Assembly: GCA_022447545.1 (NCBI GenBank)
Contig: JAKVBI010000019.1
Location: 1 to 64,000, forward strand
Source of the DNA: Myxococcota bacterium
GTDB lineage: Bacteria > Myxococcota_A > UBA9160 > SMWR01
Reading direction: 5' to 3'
DNA length: 64,000 nucleotides
Both the position numbers and the translations under genes were made by a program. This document shows, piece by piece, positions 34,167-42,896 of this stretch. Positions within the stretch are counted from its first letter, which is position 1, and every line of letters begins with the position of its first letter. Below the pieces are notes generated by a model. That model was not told where the DNA came from, searched no databases, and worked only from the letters and a program-made list of their open reading frames with translations.

Positions 34167-36214
34167 AGCGCCACCATTCCGTAGGATTTGACGTTCACGG
34201 TGTTGGGGATCTCTTCTAACGAGATCACGTTGAGCTGCGGAATCATGCGCTCCATGAGTTGACGAACATGTCGCCGCAGTTCGGGTGCACACAAGAGAAC
34301 GGGGAGGATGTCACCGGTCAGCATCTTCTGGACGTGCGTTGCCGTCTGTGTGATCAATTGCTCGGCGAATTTTGGGTCGACTGCAAGGCTTCCACCTCGT
34401 TCGTTCACCGTGACTCCGGCCGCGAGTGTTCGCTCGACTTCGGGATCCAGAACCAGAACGTGCAGCTCACCCGAAGAATTCATCAGGGGTTCGCAAATGG
34501 AAGCCGCCAACTTCTTCCTAACCAATTCAGTTACGAGGTTGGGGTCTTTGGTCTTTGTTCCCTCGTCGATGAGAACTTCGAGGATCAGGTCGAGATTCCG
34601 AATCGGGACGTTTTCGTCGAGAAGACCCTGAAGAACCTTCTGGATTTCTGAGTAGGTCATGACCGACGGGACGAGTTCGTCGACAAGTCCGGTGTTTCTC
34701 TTGCGAACGCCCTCGACGAGTTTTTCGACGACACTGCGTGTTAAGAGCTTCGAGACGTGTCGTCGAAGTACACCCGTGATATGGGTCATGAGTACTGTAA
34801 GCGGCTCGACCACCGTATAGCCCGCTGCGCGTGCGCGATCGCGCTCGGACTCGAGGACCCACACCGCCGGCAGGCCATAGGCTGGGTCCGTCGTTTCCAG
34901 ACCTTCGAGTTTGGACTTGGCGTTTCCCGGATCGATCGCCAGATGGCGATCGGGCAGGATCTCGGCTTCTGCGAGCTTTGCTCCGAAAAGGTTGAGTTGA
35001 TAGGCGTGGGCGCCGAGCGTACGGTCGTCCTTGACTCGAAGGGGCTGCATCACCACGCCCATTTCCATGGCAAACTGCTTCCGGAATGCTTTAACCCGTT
35101 CCATCAAGAGGCTGTCCTCGCCTCCGACCAGCGAGATGAGGGCCTGTCCAACTTGAAGTTCGATGGCATCCACTGTGAGCAGGTCGTAGATGTCCTCGGA
35201 TTCGTCTGCGGCTTTGCTCGTTTCGGTTTCTGCGGCTTCTTCGATGTCTGCATCCATCGAGCCTGCACGCCGCGCTACCCAGGCCAGGGTTCCGACCACA
35301 CCCAGGAGCATCAAGACGGGAAATGCGGGAATCCCGGGGATGAATAGGGTCACGAACAGAGCACAGGAAAGAATCCCGAGGATCTTGGGATAAGAGGTGA
35401 TCTGCCTGGAAATCTCTGCGCTCAAATAGGTATCTGAAGCGGCCCGCGTGACGATGATTCCCGTGCCAGTGGCAATGACGAGTGCGGGAATCTGTGTGAC
35501 GATTCCGTCGCCGACTGTGAGCAGGGTGTAGGTCCGAAGAGCTTCTCCCCAATTCATCCCCAATTGGGCGATGCCGATCGTCAAGCCGCCGATGATGTCG
35601 ATGAGAACGATGATGATTCCGGCAATCGCGTCGCCCTTGACGAATTTGCTGGCGCCGTCCATCGCTCCGTAGAAGTTGCCCTCTCTCTCGATCTGGCGTC
35701 GTCTCTCCCGGGCCTCGTTTTCATCGATCAAGCCGATGTTCATGTCCGCGTCGATGCTCATTTGTTTGCCTGGCATCGAATCGAGCGTGAAACGAGCTGC
35801 TACCTCGGCGACCCGTTGTGCGCCGTTGGTGACCACGACGTACTGGACGACGATCAGAACGATGAAGACGATCATTCCAATCACGTAGTTCCCGCCGACC
35901 ACGTGCTCGCCGATCGATTGAATGACCCTCCCCGCATCGGCATCACTGAGAATCAGACGAGTCGCAGATATGTTCAGAGCGAGGCGGAAGAGTGTCGCGA
36001 TCAGCAGGAGAGAGGGGAATGTCGAGAACTCGAGTGGCTTCTTGACATAGAACGTCAGGAGCAGGATGAGAAACGCGAAAGAGAAATTGGTGATCAGGAG
36101 GAAGTCGAGAAGGCCCGACGGAATGGGAAGAAAGAGGACCGACAGGATTCCGGTGACTGCGAAAACGAGGACGAGGTCCGTCTGATTGCGCATTCGCATT
36201 GCGAAGGATTCCAT
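34163..36214 (-). CDS. flhA: Flagellar export gate protein FlhA
   Basis: This 683-residue protein has eight or so N-terminal membrane segments and the FHIPEP-family signature RFTLDSMPGKQMSIDADMNI followed by GLIDENEARERRRQIEREGN. A short acidic linker leads to the cytoplasmic nonameric ring domain (from about residue 350). It binds chaperone-substrate complexes and couples proton flow to export. ATG 36214 is used, with GAGG inside the end of flhB; ATG 36199 is a possible alternative. Confidence 0.97.
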   Translation of the reverse strand: MESFAMRMRNQTDLVLVFAVTGILSVLFLPIPSGLLDFLLITNFSFAFLILLLTFYVKKPLEFSTFPSLLLIATLFRLALNISATRLILSDADAGRVIQSIGEHVVGGNYVIGMIVFIVLIVVQYVVVTNGAQRVAEVAARFTLDSMPGKQMSIDADMNIGLIDENEARERRRQIEREGNFYGAMDGASKFVKGDAIAGIIIVLIDIIGGLTIGIAQLGMNWGEALRTYTLLTVGDGIVTQIPALVIATGTGIIVTRAASDTYLSAEISRQITSYPKILGILSCALFVTLFIPGIPAFPVLMLLGVVGTLAWVARRAGSMDADIEEAAETETSKAADESEDIYDLLTVDAIELQVGQALISLVGGEDSLLMERVKAFRKQFAMEMGVVMQPLRVKDDRTLGAHAYQLNLFGAKLAEAEILPDRHLAIDPGNAKSKLEGLETTDPAYGLPAVWVLESERDRARAAGYTVVEPLTVLMTHITGVLRRHVSKLLTRSVVEKLVEGVRKRNTGLVDELVPSVMTYSEIQKVLQGLLDENVPIRNLDLILEVLIDEGTKTKDPNLVTELVRKKLAASICEPLMNSSGELHVLVLDPEVERTLAAGVTVNERGGSLAVDPKFAEQLITQTATHVQKMLTGDILPVLLCAPELRRHVRQLMERMIPQLNVISLEEIPNTVNVKSYGMVAL

Positions 36215-36219
36215 GAGCG

Positions 36220-37311
36220 TCAGGCCTCCACCGAGGCCGAGCGGGATGGCGCCCTGGCTGCAAAGACGCGCGCGAGGATCCGCGCTACGGAGGCGTAGTG
36301 TTCTTCGGAAATGGCTTGATCTACCGAGACGCTACGGAACAGGCCGCGTGCCAGTGTTTTTTCCTCGACAATGGGAACTCGGCTTTGGCGGGCAATTTCC
36401 CGCATCTTCGCAGCGTGATCTCCCGCTCCCTTGGCAGTGACGATCGGTGCCGCCATTTCACCTCGTTCATATCGAAGTGCGACGGCGAGATGGGTTGGGT
36501 TCGTGATGAGTACGTCCGCATCGGGAACTTTCCTGATGGATCCAGCTCGTTGAGCCGCTTCGCGCTGAAGTTCCCGCATTTTTGCGCGCACGTGAGGGTC
36601 TCCCTCGCGGCGCTTTCTTTCTTCTTTGATCTCTCGGTGGCTCATTCGCAACTTTTTTGCGTATTCGAACCGTGTGTAGAAGAGGTCGATCAGAGCCACG
36701 AAGACCAATGCCAGCAGGAGCTTTGCCGCGAGCCCACTCGCAGTGGAGAGCAGAGCAACCGGATACACGACCGGGTCCTTGTCCATCATCGTCTGCAAAT
36801 AGGGAAGGAGCGCTTTGATGGCGAGATAGGCGATGCCCGTGAACAGCACCATTTTGAAGAGCGTCTTGCCGATCTCGTACAGGATCCGCACGTTGACGAA
36901 CTTTTTGAGGTTCTTGCTCGGGTCGAGCCTCTTGAAGTCGGGTTTGAGCGGCTTGCTCGAGAGAACAGGGCCTGTTTGTACCAGGTTCGCAAAAACCGCC
37001 ACGCTCATGACACATGCGCCCACGAACCAAAAAATGGAACTGAGCTCCGTCAATACGCCGGAGAAGAAGGGGGCGATGACTCCCGATTCCAATGGCACGC
37101 TGCCAGCGCTGGCAAGGAGTTTGCGGGAAAACGCGAGATCGCGGGCCACGAGTTGGGAACCCATGGCATAAACGAGGATCAGCCCCATCCCCAACACCAG
37201 AAGCGAGTTCACTTCGATGCTCTTGGAGACCTGCCCCTGACGCTTGGCCTCTTCGAGCTTGAAGGGGGTCGCGGGTTCCGTTCGATCCTGTTCTTGCTGT
37301 CCGTCTGCCAT
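36220..37311 (-). CDS. flhB: Flagellar export switch protein FlhB
   Basis: This 363-residue protein begins EQDRTEPATPFKLEEAKRQG, has four membrane segments and the autocleavage motif NPTHLAVALRYERGEM near residue 268. The C-terminal domain after NPTH reads KGAGDHAAKMREIARQSRVP, then IVEEKTLARGLFRSVSVDQA. Cleavage between N and P permits the switch from rod/hook to filament substrates. The gene starts three bases after fliR, and a small homologue of its tail is encoded at 32668. Confidence 0.97.
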   Translation of the reverse strand: MADGQQEQDRTEPATPFKLEEAKRQGQVSKSIEVNSLLVLGMGLILVYAMGSQLVARDLAFSRKLLASAGSVPLESGVIAPFFSGVLTELSSIFWFVGACVMSVAVFANLVQTGPVLSSKPLKPDFKRLDPSKNLKKFVNVRILYEIGKTLFKMVLFTGIAYLAIKALLPYLQTMMDKDPVVYPVALLSTASGLAAKLLLALVFVALIDLFYTRFEYAKKLRMSHREIKEERKRREGDPHVRAKMRELQREAAQRAGSIRKVPDADVLITNPTHLAVALRYERGEMAAPIVTAKGAGDHAAKMREIARQSRVPIVEEKTLARGLFRSVSVDQAISEEHYASVARILARVFAARAPSRSASVEA

Positions 37312-37314
37312 GGG

Positions 37315-38079
37315 TTACCCGATCACCGCGTCCCAGTAGGTGAAGATGGATGTATAGATTCGCTCGTATAGGGGGCCGGCCTGGGTCAACGTGATCGCGA
37401 GAACGGACAGGCCGACTAGGACCTTGATGGGAATGCCAAGAATGAACATGTTCACCTGAGGCATCGTGCGACCTGCGACCGCCATGGCAGTGTCGATGAG
37501 GAGGAGCGTGAAAATGGGTGCCGCGACGACTGCGATCCCGAAGGTGAACATCGCGCCGAATTGGGCAACGACGAGGCCGACGTCGAAATCCGCCAGCCCC
37601 TGCCCGGGGGGAATGCGGGAAAGGGAGTACGCGAGCCCACGGACCAAAAGGTGATGTCCATCCACCAGGAAGAAGGTCGTGACCGCTGCGAGGTTCAGGA
37701 GGGTACCGAGGAGGGGGGCGGCTGCTCGGGTCGCAGGATCAATGAGGTTCGCGACCCCAAAACCGAGTTGAAAGTCGAGGACACGCCCTCCCAGAAGAAA
37801 TGCCCCGAACGTCGCGGCAACTCCAAAAGCCAGCAGTCCACCCGTGAGAATCTCGAGCGCCGCAGACCTGAACAACCAAGCCAGTGAGAGGTCGGCAGGA
37901 ATGGACTCCAGGTTCATCCCCAGGGTCAGCATGAAGGCGAGCCCGAGAGTCATCATCACCTGGATCCGGATGGGGACTCGCGTCATGGCGAAGACCGGCG
38001 TGAAGAGCATCACGGCACCCACCCGGATCGAGACGAGCAGCACGACGACCCAGAATTGTGCATCGGCAGTGATGTCCAT
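37315..38079 (-). CDS. fliR: Flagellar export gate protein FliR
   Basis: This 254-residue membrane protein has about six hydrophobic helices. It carries FliR hallmarks such as RVGAVMLFTPVFAMTRVPIR near the N-terminus, FQLGFGVANLIDPATRAAAP in the middle and MPQVNMFILGIPIKVLVGLS near the C-terminus. It forms the export gate with FliP and FliQ. It is 15 bases after fliQ. Confidence 0.96.
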   Translation of the reverse strand: MDITADAQFWVVVLLVSIRVGAVMLFTPVFAMTRVPIRIQVMMTLGLAFMLTLGMNLESIPADLSLAWLFRSAALEILTGGLLAFGVAATFGAFLLGGRVLDFQLGFGVANLIDPATRAAAPLLGTLLNLAAVTTFFLVDGHHLLVRGLAYSLSRIPPGQGLADFDVGLVVAQFGAMFTFGIAVVAAPIFTLLLIDTAMAVAGRTMPQVNMFILGIPIKVLVGLSVLAITLTQAGPLYERIYTSIFTYWDAVIG

Positions 38080-38094
38080 CTCAGCACAGCAGCC

Positions 38095-38361
38095 TCAGAA
38101 GTAGGAAGGGATCTCAGAGATGACCTGTGTCGCAAAGCTGGTGAGCTTCTCGAGCATCCAGCCGCCAAAAGCAATCAGGACGAATGCCACCGTCACGATC
38201 TTGGGTACGAAGGTGAGCGACATCTCTTGGATCTGCGTGGCTACCTGCACCACGCTGACGAGAAGACTCACGAGGAGGGCCAGACCAATGACGGGTCCTC
38301 CTACCTGGATGGCCGTCCACAGCATCTGATTGCTGAGTACGAGCGCCAGATCGTTGCTCAC
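38095..38361 (-). CDS. fliQ: Flagellar export gate protein FliQ
   Basis: GTG 38361 is preferred because GGGAG lies seven bases upstream and it gives 88 residues, the normal FliQ length; the frame extends to TTG 38376. Two membrane helices are visible (IGLALLVSLLVSVVQVATQI and IVTVAFVLIAFGGWMLEKLT), separated by QEMSLTFVPK, the FliQ signature. It is the first gene of the 27-gene flagellar operon. Confidence 0.95.
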   Translation of the reverse strand: MSNDLALVLSNQMLWTAIQVGGPVIGLALLVSLLVSVVQVATQIQEMSLTFVPKIVTVAFVLIAFGGWMLEKLTSFATQVISEIPSYF

Positions 38362-38836
38362 TTGTGGCTCCCGCAACCCCCACCGGAAGCTTCAGAATGG
38401 TCTGGCGGCTCTCCAGCATCAATCGGACGGGATCGGAAATTCCTCGAATACGCGGAGAAATGTGTCAGCGATAGTGCGGAGTCAGCACCTCATGAAACCC
38501 GAACAGGCTCAGGCCAAACCCGAGTTGTAACGCGCAACTGAGCCGCAACTCCGTTGATAAAAGCCCGCTTGTAGATCACTTTTTGGTACCGATCAACGAA
38601 TGGGGTAAACACCCTATTTCTTGGCCGTGGAAACCGCTGAATCTCGAATCCACATGTCGGCGGACACGACCAAAAAACGAAGAATTCGCCGCGAACTCGG
38701 TGGTGCGAGCCGGAGGTGTGCTTCCTCATACCTGGGAGCGTGAGCGGAAAAACAGGTGCAGCAGGCGCCTTCTGGGACCGGGATCCCACGGGCGGTCCCG
38801 CTGGTGCGCGGGACTTCGGTGAGTTCGAAGGGGCCT
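38362..38836 (-). promoter_or_regulatory. Upstream region of the flagellar operon, no gene
   Basis: These 475 bases between fliQ and the end of the amidohydrolase gene hold no ORF that looks coding on either strand. They must contain the operon promoter. I found no sigma-54 (-24/-12) or sigma-28 element by eye. The best sigma-70-like candidate is described separately at 38568-38596. Confidence 0.5.
38568..38596 (-). promoter_or_regulatory. Candidate sigma-70 promoter of the flagellar operon
   Basis: On the minus strand TTGATC (38596-38591) and TACAAG (38573-38568) are separated by 17 bases. Each hexamer matches the consensus at four of six positions. It would leave a leader of about 200 bases before fliQ. 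This is a weak match and only a candidate. Confidence 0.25.
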
Positions 38837-39976
38837 TCACCGGGTCAGGTCGTAGAAGCGAAAGGCGTTTTCACCCAGAATCTGCCGCTGCTCGGATTCA
38901 CTGAGACCCGTCATGTTGTCGCGCAACTCGGCCACCGCACCGAGCGAGGCATCGATGTGGGGGTAGTCTGAGGCCCACACGCAGAATTCCGGACCGATGC
39001 GATGAGCGATTTCCGCCGTCATGGTCTCGTCGGGATCGGCAGAGATCACGCACTGACGACGAAAGTAGTCGCTGGGTTTGAGGTTCAGAGGATAGGCGCC
39101 GGGTGCCATCTCGTACTTGTGGTCGAGTCGGTCGAGCCAGGCCGAGATCCAGTTCGAGCCCGCTTCGAGCACCGCGCAGCGCAGGCCTGGGAAGCGCTCG
39201 AACACGCCACTTGCCAGCATCTGGGTGAAGGCGGCCATGACATCGATGGCCAGGAAGGCGTGGTAGAACAGGCGGCTGCCGCCCTCCAGGGCCGGAACCC
39301 AGTCGGAAAAGAACGGCCGTTGGCGTACCACGACGTGAAAGGCGATGGGCATCGCCAGGTCCTGTGCCGCCGCCCAGAGGCGGTCGAATCCGGCATCGCT
39401 CAACTGCCGTCCACCCCGGGCTTGGAGATCCGGCGAGAGATAGATGCCTACGCAGCCATCTTCCCGTGCGCGCTGGGCCTCAGCCACCGCGAGGTCAGCG
39501 TCGAGGAGCGGAATGTGGGCGATGGGGTAGAGGCGGTCGGGTGCACTTCGGCACCAGTCGGCCAACCAGCGGTTGTAGGCTCGCGCGTAGGCGATCGAAA
39601 GATCCGCGTCGCGGACGATGTCCTCCCAGCACAGTCCGATCGTTGGGTAGAGGAGGCTCACGTCGATCTGTTCTTCGTCCATGATCGCAAGGCGACCGGG
39701 CACGTCATTGCCCCCGCGAGGGCATCCATCCACGTAGCTGTAACGCCCGGGGACGAACGACTCCTCGGCGGGAAGGTGGATGCCCCCCAGTGTTCCGAGC
39801 ACGCCGCGCAACATCTCCAGGGGCTTCCCGTCGATGAGCAGCACTTCGAGACCCTGGGCGTCCTTTTCGATGCGAATGGCGCGATCGCGCCATTTGGGTT
39901 CCAGGTACTCCTGCCACAGGTTTTGGGGCTCGAGAATGTGTCCATCGATGTCGACCACCGGGGAATCCATGCTCAT
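38837..39976 (-). CDS. Amidohydrolase (amidohydro_2 family)
   Basis: ATG 39976 is preferred (GGAGA about seven bases before); the frame upstream of it has no domain character. This gives 379 residues. The family signature is DIDGHILEP near the N-terminus (the His-containing metal motif), with IPIAFHVVV in the middle and the late Asp motif WASDYPHIDAS. This TIM-barrel family contains metal-dependent decarboxylases and hydrolases acting on aromatic or lactone substrates, and the exact substrate cannot be read from sequence. Related proteins are encoded at 46182 and at the right edge of the window. Confidence 0.88.
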   Translation of the reverse strand: MSMDSPVVDIDGHILEPQNLWQEYLEPKWRDRAIRIEKDAQGLEVLLIDGKPLEMLRGVLGTLGGIHLPAEESFVPGRYSYVDGCPRGGNDVPGRLAIMDEEQIDVSLLYPTIGLCWEDIVRDADLSIAYARAYNRWLADWCRSAPDRLYPIAHIPLLDADLAVAEAQRAREDGCVGIYLSPDLQARGGRQLSDAGFDRLWAAAQDLAMPIAFHVVVRQRPFFSDWVPALEGGSRLFYHAFLAIDVMAAFTQMLASGVFERFPGLRCAVLEAGSNWISAWLDRLDHKYEMAPGAYPLNLKPSDYFRRQCVISADPDETMTAEIAHRIGPEFCVWASDYPHIDASLGAVAELRDNMTGLSESEQRQILGENAFRFYDLTR

Positions 39977-40264
39977 GTTCGGTTCTCCCATCGTTGCGAG
40001 CCTCATCGGCGCCGAATGCGTCGATTGCAAGAGGCAGATCCCAGAGGGTGCTCTGCGCGCTCCTCGGCCAGGAGTCGAAGTGCCTGCCTTGGGATCATCT
40101 GCGGGTGACATCCCATGATGCCGGTGGGTTCGATTGGCGGTCAAGCCGGCCATCCATGGGTTTCATCGATGAGTGAATGAATTGGTTGAATGCAGCCGGG
40201 GCCGTAGAGATCAGCCCCTGTGGATCGGCTCCAATTCCAGAGTCGAAGCACCTACAATGCCGTC

Positions 40265-41119
40265 ATGTCAGCCGAAAGCGACCGTCCCAATGCGGCACAG
40301 ATCGACTATTGGAACGGTCCGGCAGGGGATGCCTGGGTGTCCAATCAGGCCGAGATGGATGGAACCCTTGCGGGTCTCGTGGAGCCCCTTCTCGACGCTG
40401 CCGATCTGGCCGAGGGCATGCGAGCCGTGGACGTGGGCTGTGGATGCGGGGCGACCACCCTCGCGCTTCGCGCGCGCCTGGGCGATGGTGGTCACGCGAC
40501 CGGTGTGGATGTCTCGGCAGCCATGCTGGCGAAGTCCCATGAGCGTGCCACGGCGGACGGCCTCGAAATCGACTTTCTGGAGTCTGATGCCAGCGCTCAC
40601 GCCTTCGAGCCCAACAGCATCGACCGCATCGTCTCGCGCTTTGGCGTGATGTTCTTCGACCGGCCTGACGAGGCGTTCGCCAATCTTCGCAGGGCTCTCA
40701 AACCCGATGGAAAGCTCGTTTTCTTCTGTTGGCAGGCCCGCTCCGAGAATCCCTGGATGACCCTTCCCATGGCAGCGATTCTGCCGATTCTGGCACCCGA
40801 TGCGACGGCGCCGGACCCCTACGCTCCGGGCCCCTTCTCTCTTGGAGAGCGGGATCACCTCCGTGGCGTGCTCCAGCGCGCGGGCTTTGGCGAGATGAGC
40901 ATCGATGACTTCGCTTATCCGATGAACATCACAGGCAGTCTCGACGACGCAGTTGCGTTTTACACTCAGCGCGGCCCTGTCCAGAGCCTTTTTCTGGAAG
41001 CCGATGCAGACGCTCGCATGCGGGTTCTGGCGGTTTTGCGCGAGATTCTCGCCCCTCATCACGATGGCGAGCGCGTCGCTCTCGAGGGCAACACCTACCT
41101 GGTGACTGCTGCGCCATGA
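40265..41119 (+). CDS. SAM-dependent class I methyltransferase
   Basis: ATG 40265 gives 284 residues; the frame is open to 40220 but the extension is not convincing. Motif I is VDVGCGCGATTLAL near residue 56, followed by ATGVDVSAAMLAKS (motif II acidic position) and IVSRFGVMFFDRPDEAF. The sequence is typical of the ubiquinone/small-molecule methyltransferase group (Methyltransf_11/25). It overlaps the following DUF427 gene by four bases. Substrate unknown. A long antisense ORF (40268-41500) is a shadow. Confidence 0.88.
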   Translation: MSAESDRPNAAQIDYWNGPAGDAWVSNQAEMDGTLAGLVEPLLDAADLAEGMRAVDVGCGCGATTLALRARLGDGGHATGVDVSAAMLAKSHERATADGLEIDFLESDASAHAFEPNSIDRIVSRFGVMFFDRPDEAFANLRRALKPDGKLVFFCWQARSENPWMTLPMAAILPILAPDATAPDPYAPGPFSLGERDHLRGVLQRAGFGEMSIDDFAYPMNITGSLDDAVAFYTQRGPVQSLFLEADADARMRVLAVLREILAPHHDGERVALEGNTYLVTAAP

Positions 41120-41670
41120 CTGCAAGGGACAGCGCACGCGACCAAGCGCGAGAGAAGTGGCAGCATCGCGGGGACGGCCGCCCTGCCTTCGCCGTGGATC
41201 CGGGTCCGGGTCGGGAGTCGGTGTGGGATTATCCGCGGCCGCCACGGGTCGAGCGCGACTCCCGACGCGTGGAGGTGCGTACCGGAACGGTCCTACTCGC
41301 CGATACCGTGCGCTCGTTGCGCGTGCTCGAGACGGCGAGCCCGCCAACCTTTTACCTGCCGGTCGAGGACATTCAGCGCGAGCTCCTGCTTCGCGCTCCG
41401 GGTCGCAGCGAGTGCGAGTGGAAGGGAACTGCGAGCTATTGGGCGTTGGCGAGTTCCGAGGAGTCGGAGCAGGCGATCGCCTGGAGCTATGCCGCTCCAC
41501 TCCAGGGATTTGAGTTGATCGCCGGCCACATGGCCTTCTATCCGGGGAGGGTGGAGTGTCGGTTGGCCGGCGAGCGAGTTGAGCCCCAGGCAGGCGGATT
41601 CTACGGGGGTTGGGTGACTTCCGAGATCGTGGGCCCCTTCAAGGGCGAGTCGGGAACGGGTCGCTGGTAG
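41116..41670 (+). CDS. DUF427 domain protein
   Basis: This 184-residue protein has the DUF427 hallmarks: SVWDYPRPPRVERDSRRVEV at the start, VLETASPPTFYLPVEDIQRE, SECEWKGTASYW, then AFYPGRVECRLAGERVEPQA and GGFYGGWVTSEIVGPFKG. DUF427 is a small beta-rich domain of unknown activity, common in aerobic bacteria and fungi. It is translationally coupled to the methyltransferase through an ATGA overlap. Confidence 0.9.
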   Translation: MTARDSARDQAREKWQHRGDGRPAFAVDPGPGRESVWDYPRPPRVERDSRRVEVRTGTVLLADTVRSLRVLETASPPTFYLPVEDIQRELLLRAPGRSECEWKGTASYWALASSEESEQAIAWSYAAPLQGFELIAGHMAFYPGRVECRLAGERVEPQAGGFYGGWVTSEIVGPFKGESGTGRW

Positions 41671-41706
41671 ATCGAAGCGCTGGTTGGCAAGGAAAGGAGG
41701 AGTCCC

Positions 41707-42348
41707 ATGGAAGATCGTACCCACGCAGGGTTGTATCTCGAAATGACTGACGAGACCCCGGAGGTCTATGCCGAGAGCCGTTTGCGCGAAGTCCTCGGCT
41801 GGCCGGGCGTCGAGCGGGGCACCTGGTGGCGTAACCTCGTTCCAGGCCGGACAGAGTTTCCGCGCACGCTGCCGGAGTTCGCCACACTCGCGGTGTACGA
41901 GGTGGGCGAAACCTTTGCGCCCATGTCACCAGGAGCCGAACGAAGCCTCACATTTCGCCGCACACCCCGGCCGGGCCAGGGCAATCTCAGTGGCCAACCC
42001 ACTCTGGGCCTCGAACTCGTTCTGATCAGCCCCAGAAATCCCGGCGGTGCGCAGGCCCTGCGCGACTGGGCGGACTTCATCCACATCCGCGAAATCGCGG
42101 CCTCCAGCGCGCCGGGGTTCACCATGATCACGCCGTATGAAAATGCGGGGGAGGGAGAGCCGCGATTCATGCACTTCTACGAGATGGACACCGCGGATGC
42201 AGAGAAGGCGTTTCAGGGGATGGCCCCCGCCACCCAGGTCAGGGTGGGAGCTCCGGGAAGTCCGGAATACGATGAGTGGGCCAACCATCCGGAGCTGAGA
42301 ATCAACTACGTGAACACCTTCACGCGGATAGGCGAGGCGATTGCTTGA
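41707..42348 (+). CDS. Conserved-looking protein of unknown function
   Basis: This 213-residue soluble protein starts at ATG 41707 behind a very strong AAAGGAGGAG site, so it is expressed well. It appears to have two similar halves, each with a strand-helix pattern: residues about 10-75 (LYLEMTDETPEVYAESRLRE) and about 98-205 (RFMHFYEMDTADAEKAFQGM). This would suit a ferredoxin-like dimeric alpha-beta barrel, as in EthD-like or heme-degrading proteins. No catalytic residues can be assigned. It lies 36 bases after the DUF427 gene. Confidence 0.75.
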   Translation: MEDRTHAGLYLEMTDETPEVYAESRLREVLGWPGVERGTWWRNLVPGRTEFPRTLPEFATLAVYEVGETFAPMSPGAERSLTFRRTPRPGQGNLSGQPTLGLELVLISPRNPGGAQALRDWADFIHIREIAASSAPGFTMITPYENAGEGEPRFMHFYEMDTADAEKAFQGMAPATQVRVGAPGSPEYDEWANHPELRINYVNTFTRIGEAIA

Positions 42349-42491
42349 ACCCATCCGCGCTCATGGGCTCCTGGCCCCCCGGGCGTGGGTCGCGAGGGTT
42401 TGTGGTAGCTTTTCGCCATGGCCAAGGGGAGTTCGGGCACTCGCTGCGCGCGTGATCTGACATTCAACCCCCGCCGTTCGATCGCGTGACC

Positions 42492-42896
42492 ATGCGGGCG
42501 GTTGCGCTGTTCGCCATTGCGGTGTTCGTGGTGATTTCGGTAATCGCCACCTCACCCCATGGCAGCAGTGTGTTCTGGTTCGTGAACGAGATTCCCGGCG
42601 CGGACAAGACGGGGCACTTCATCGTCATCGGGCTGGTGACACTTCCGGTCGTTCTGGGGTTCTCCTCCGCCCGGGTGTTTGGCCATCGCCTTGGATCCGG
42701 CCTGTGCCTGCTGCTTATTGCCGTGGTGGTGACCTTCGAGGAGTTCTCTCAGCAGTTGCTGCCCTATCGCCGCTTCTCCCTGGTCGACCTGGCCTTCAGC
42801 TACGCGGGACTCGCCGTTTTCGGGGCCATTGCGGCCTGGATCGATCACGTTCGCAATCGGCGCCGCTCCGTTCAGCTCGATCGCAGCAGCTTGTAG
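42492..42896 (+). CDS. VanZ-like small membrane protein
   Basis: This 134-residue protein (ATG 42492; GTG 42486 also possible, no clear ribosome site) has four hydrophobic segments. The VanZ pattern is ADKTGHFIVIGLVTLPVVLG, then VTFEEFSQQLLPYRRFSLVD and LAFSYAGLAVFGAIAAW. The acidic EE followed by P and a D before the last helix are the conserved family positions. VanZ-like proteins confer teicoplanin tolerance in enterococci, but the role in other bacteria is unknown. It ends convergently, overlapping the aldolase gene by 25 bases. Confidence 0.82.
   Translation: MRAVALFAIAVFVVISVIATSPHGSSVFWFVNEIPGADKTGHFIVIGLVTLPVVLGFSSARVFGHRLGSGLCLLLIAVVVTFEEFSQQLLPYRRFSLVDLAFSYAGLAVFGAIAAWIDHVRNRRRSVQLDRSSL

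Noticed and set aside
36298-37371. 357-codon plus-strand ORF opposite flhB
   Set aside because: Antisense shadow; flhB has the NPTH motif and operon context.
38490-38840. 116-codon minus-strand ORF upstream of fliQ
   Set aside because: Low-complexity Pro/Arg-rich translation with no family resemblance; it covers the likely promoter region.
39002-40108. 368-codon plus-strand ORF opposite the amidohydrolase
   Set aside because: Antisense shadow of a clear amidohydrolase in GC-rich sequence.
40268-41500. 410-codon minus-strand ORF over the methyltransferase and DUF427 genes
   Set aside because: It is the mirror of two recognisable genes with motif evidence; its translation has no domain character.
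42418-42489. 23-codon ORF whose stop overlaps the GTG before the VanZ-like gene
   Set aside because: It could be a leader peptide for coupling, but it has no ribosome site and no supporting motif, so chance is as likely.
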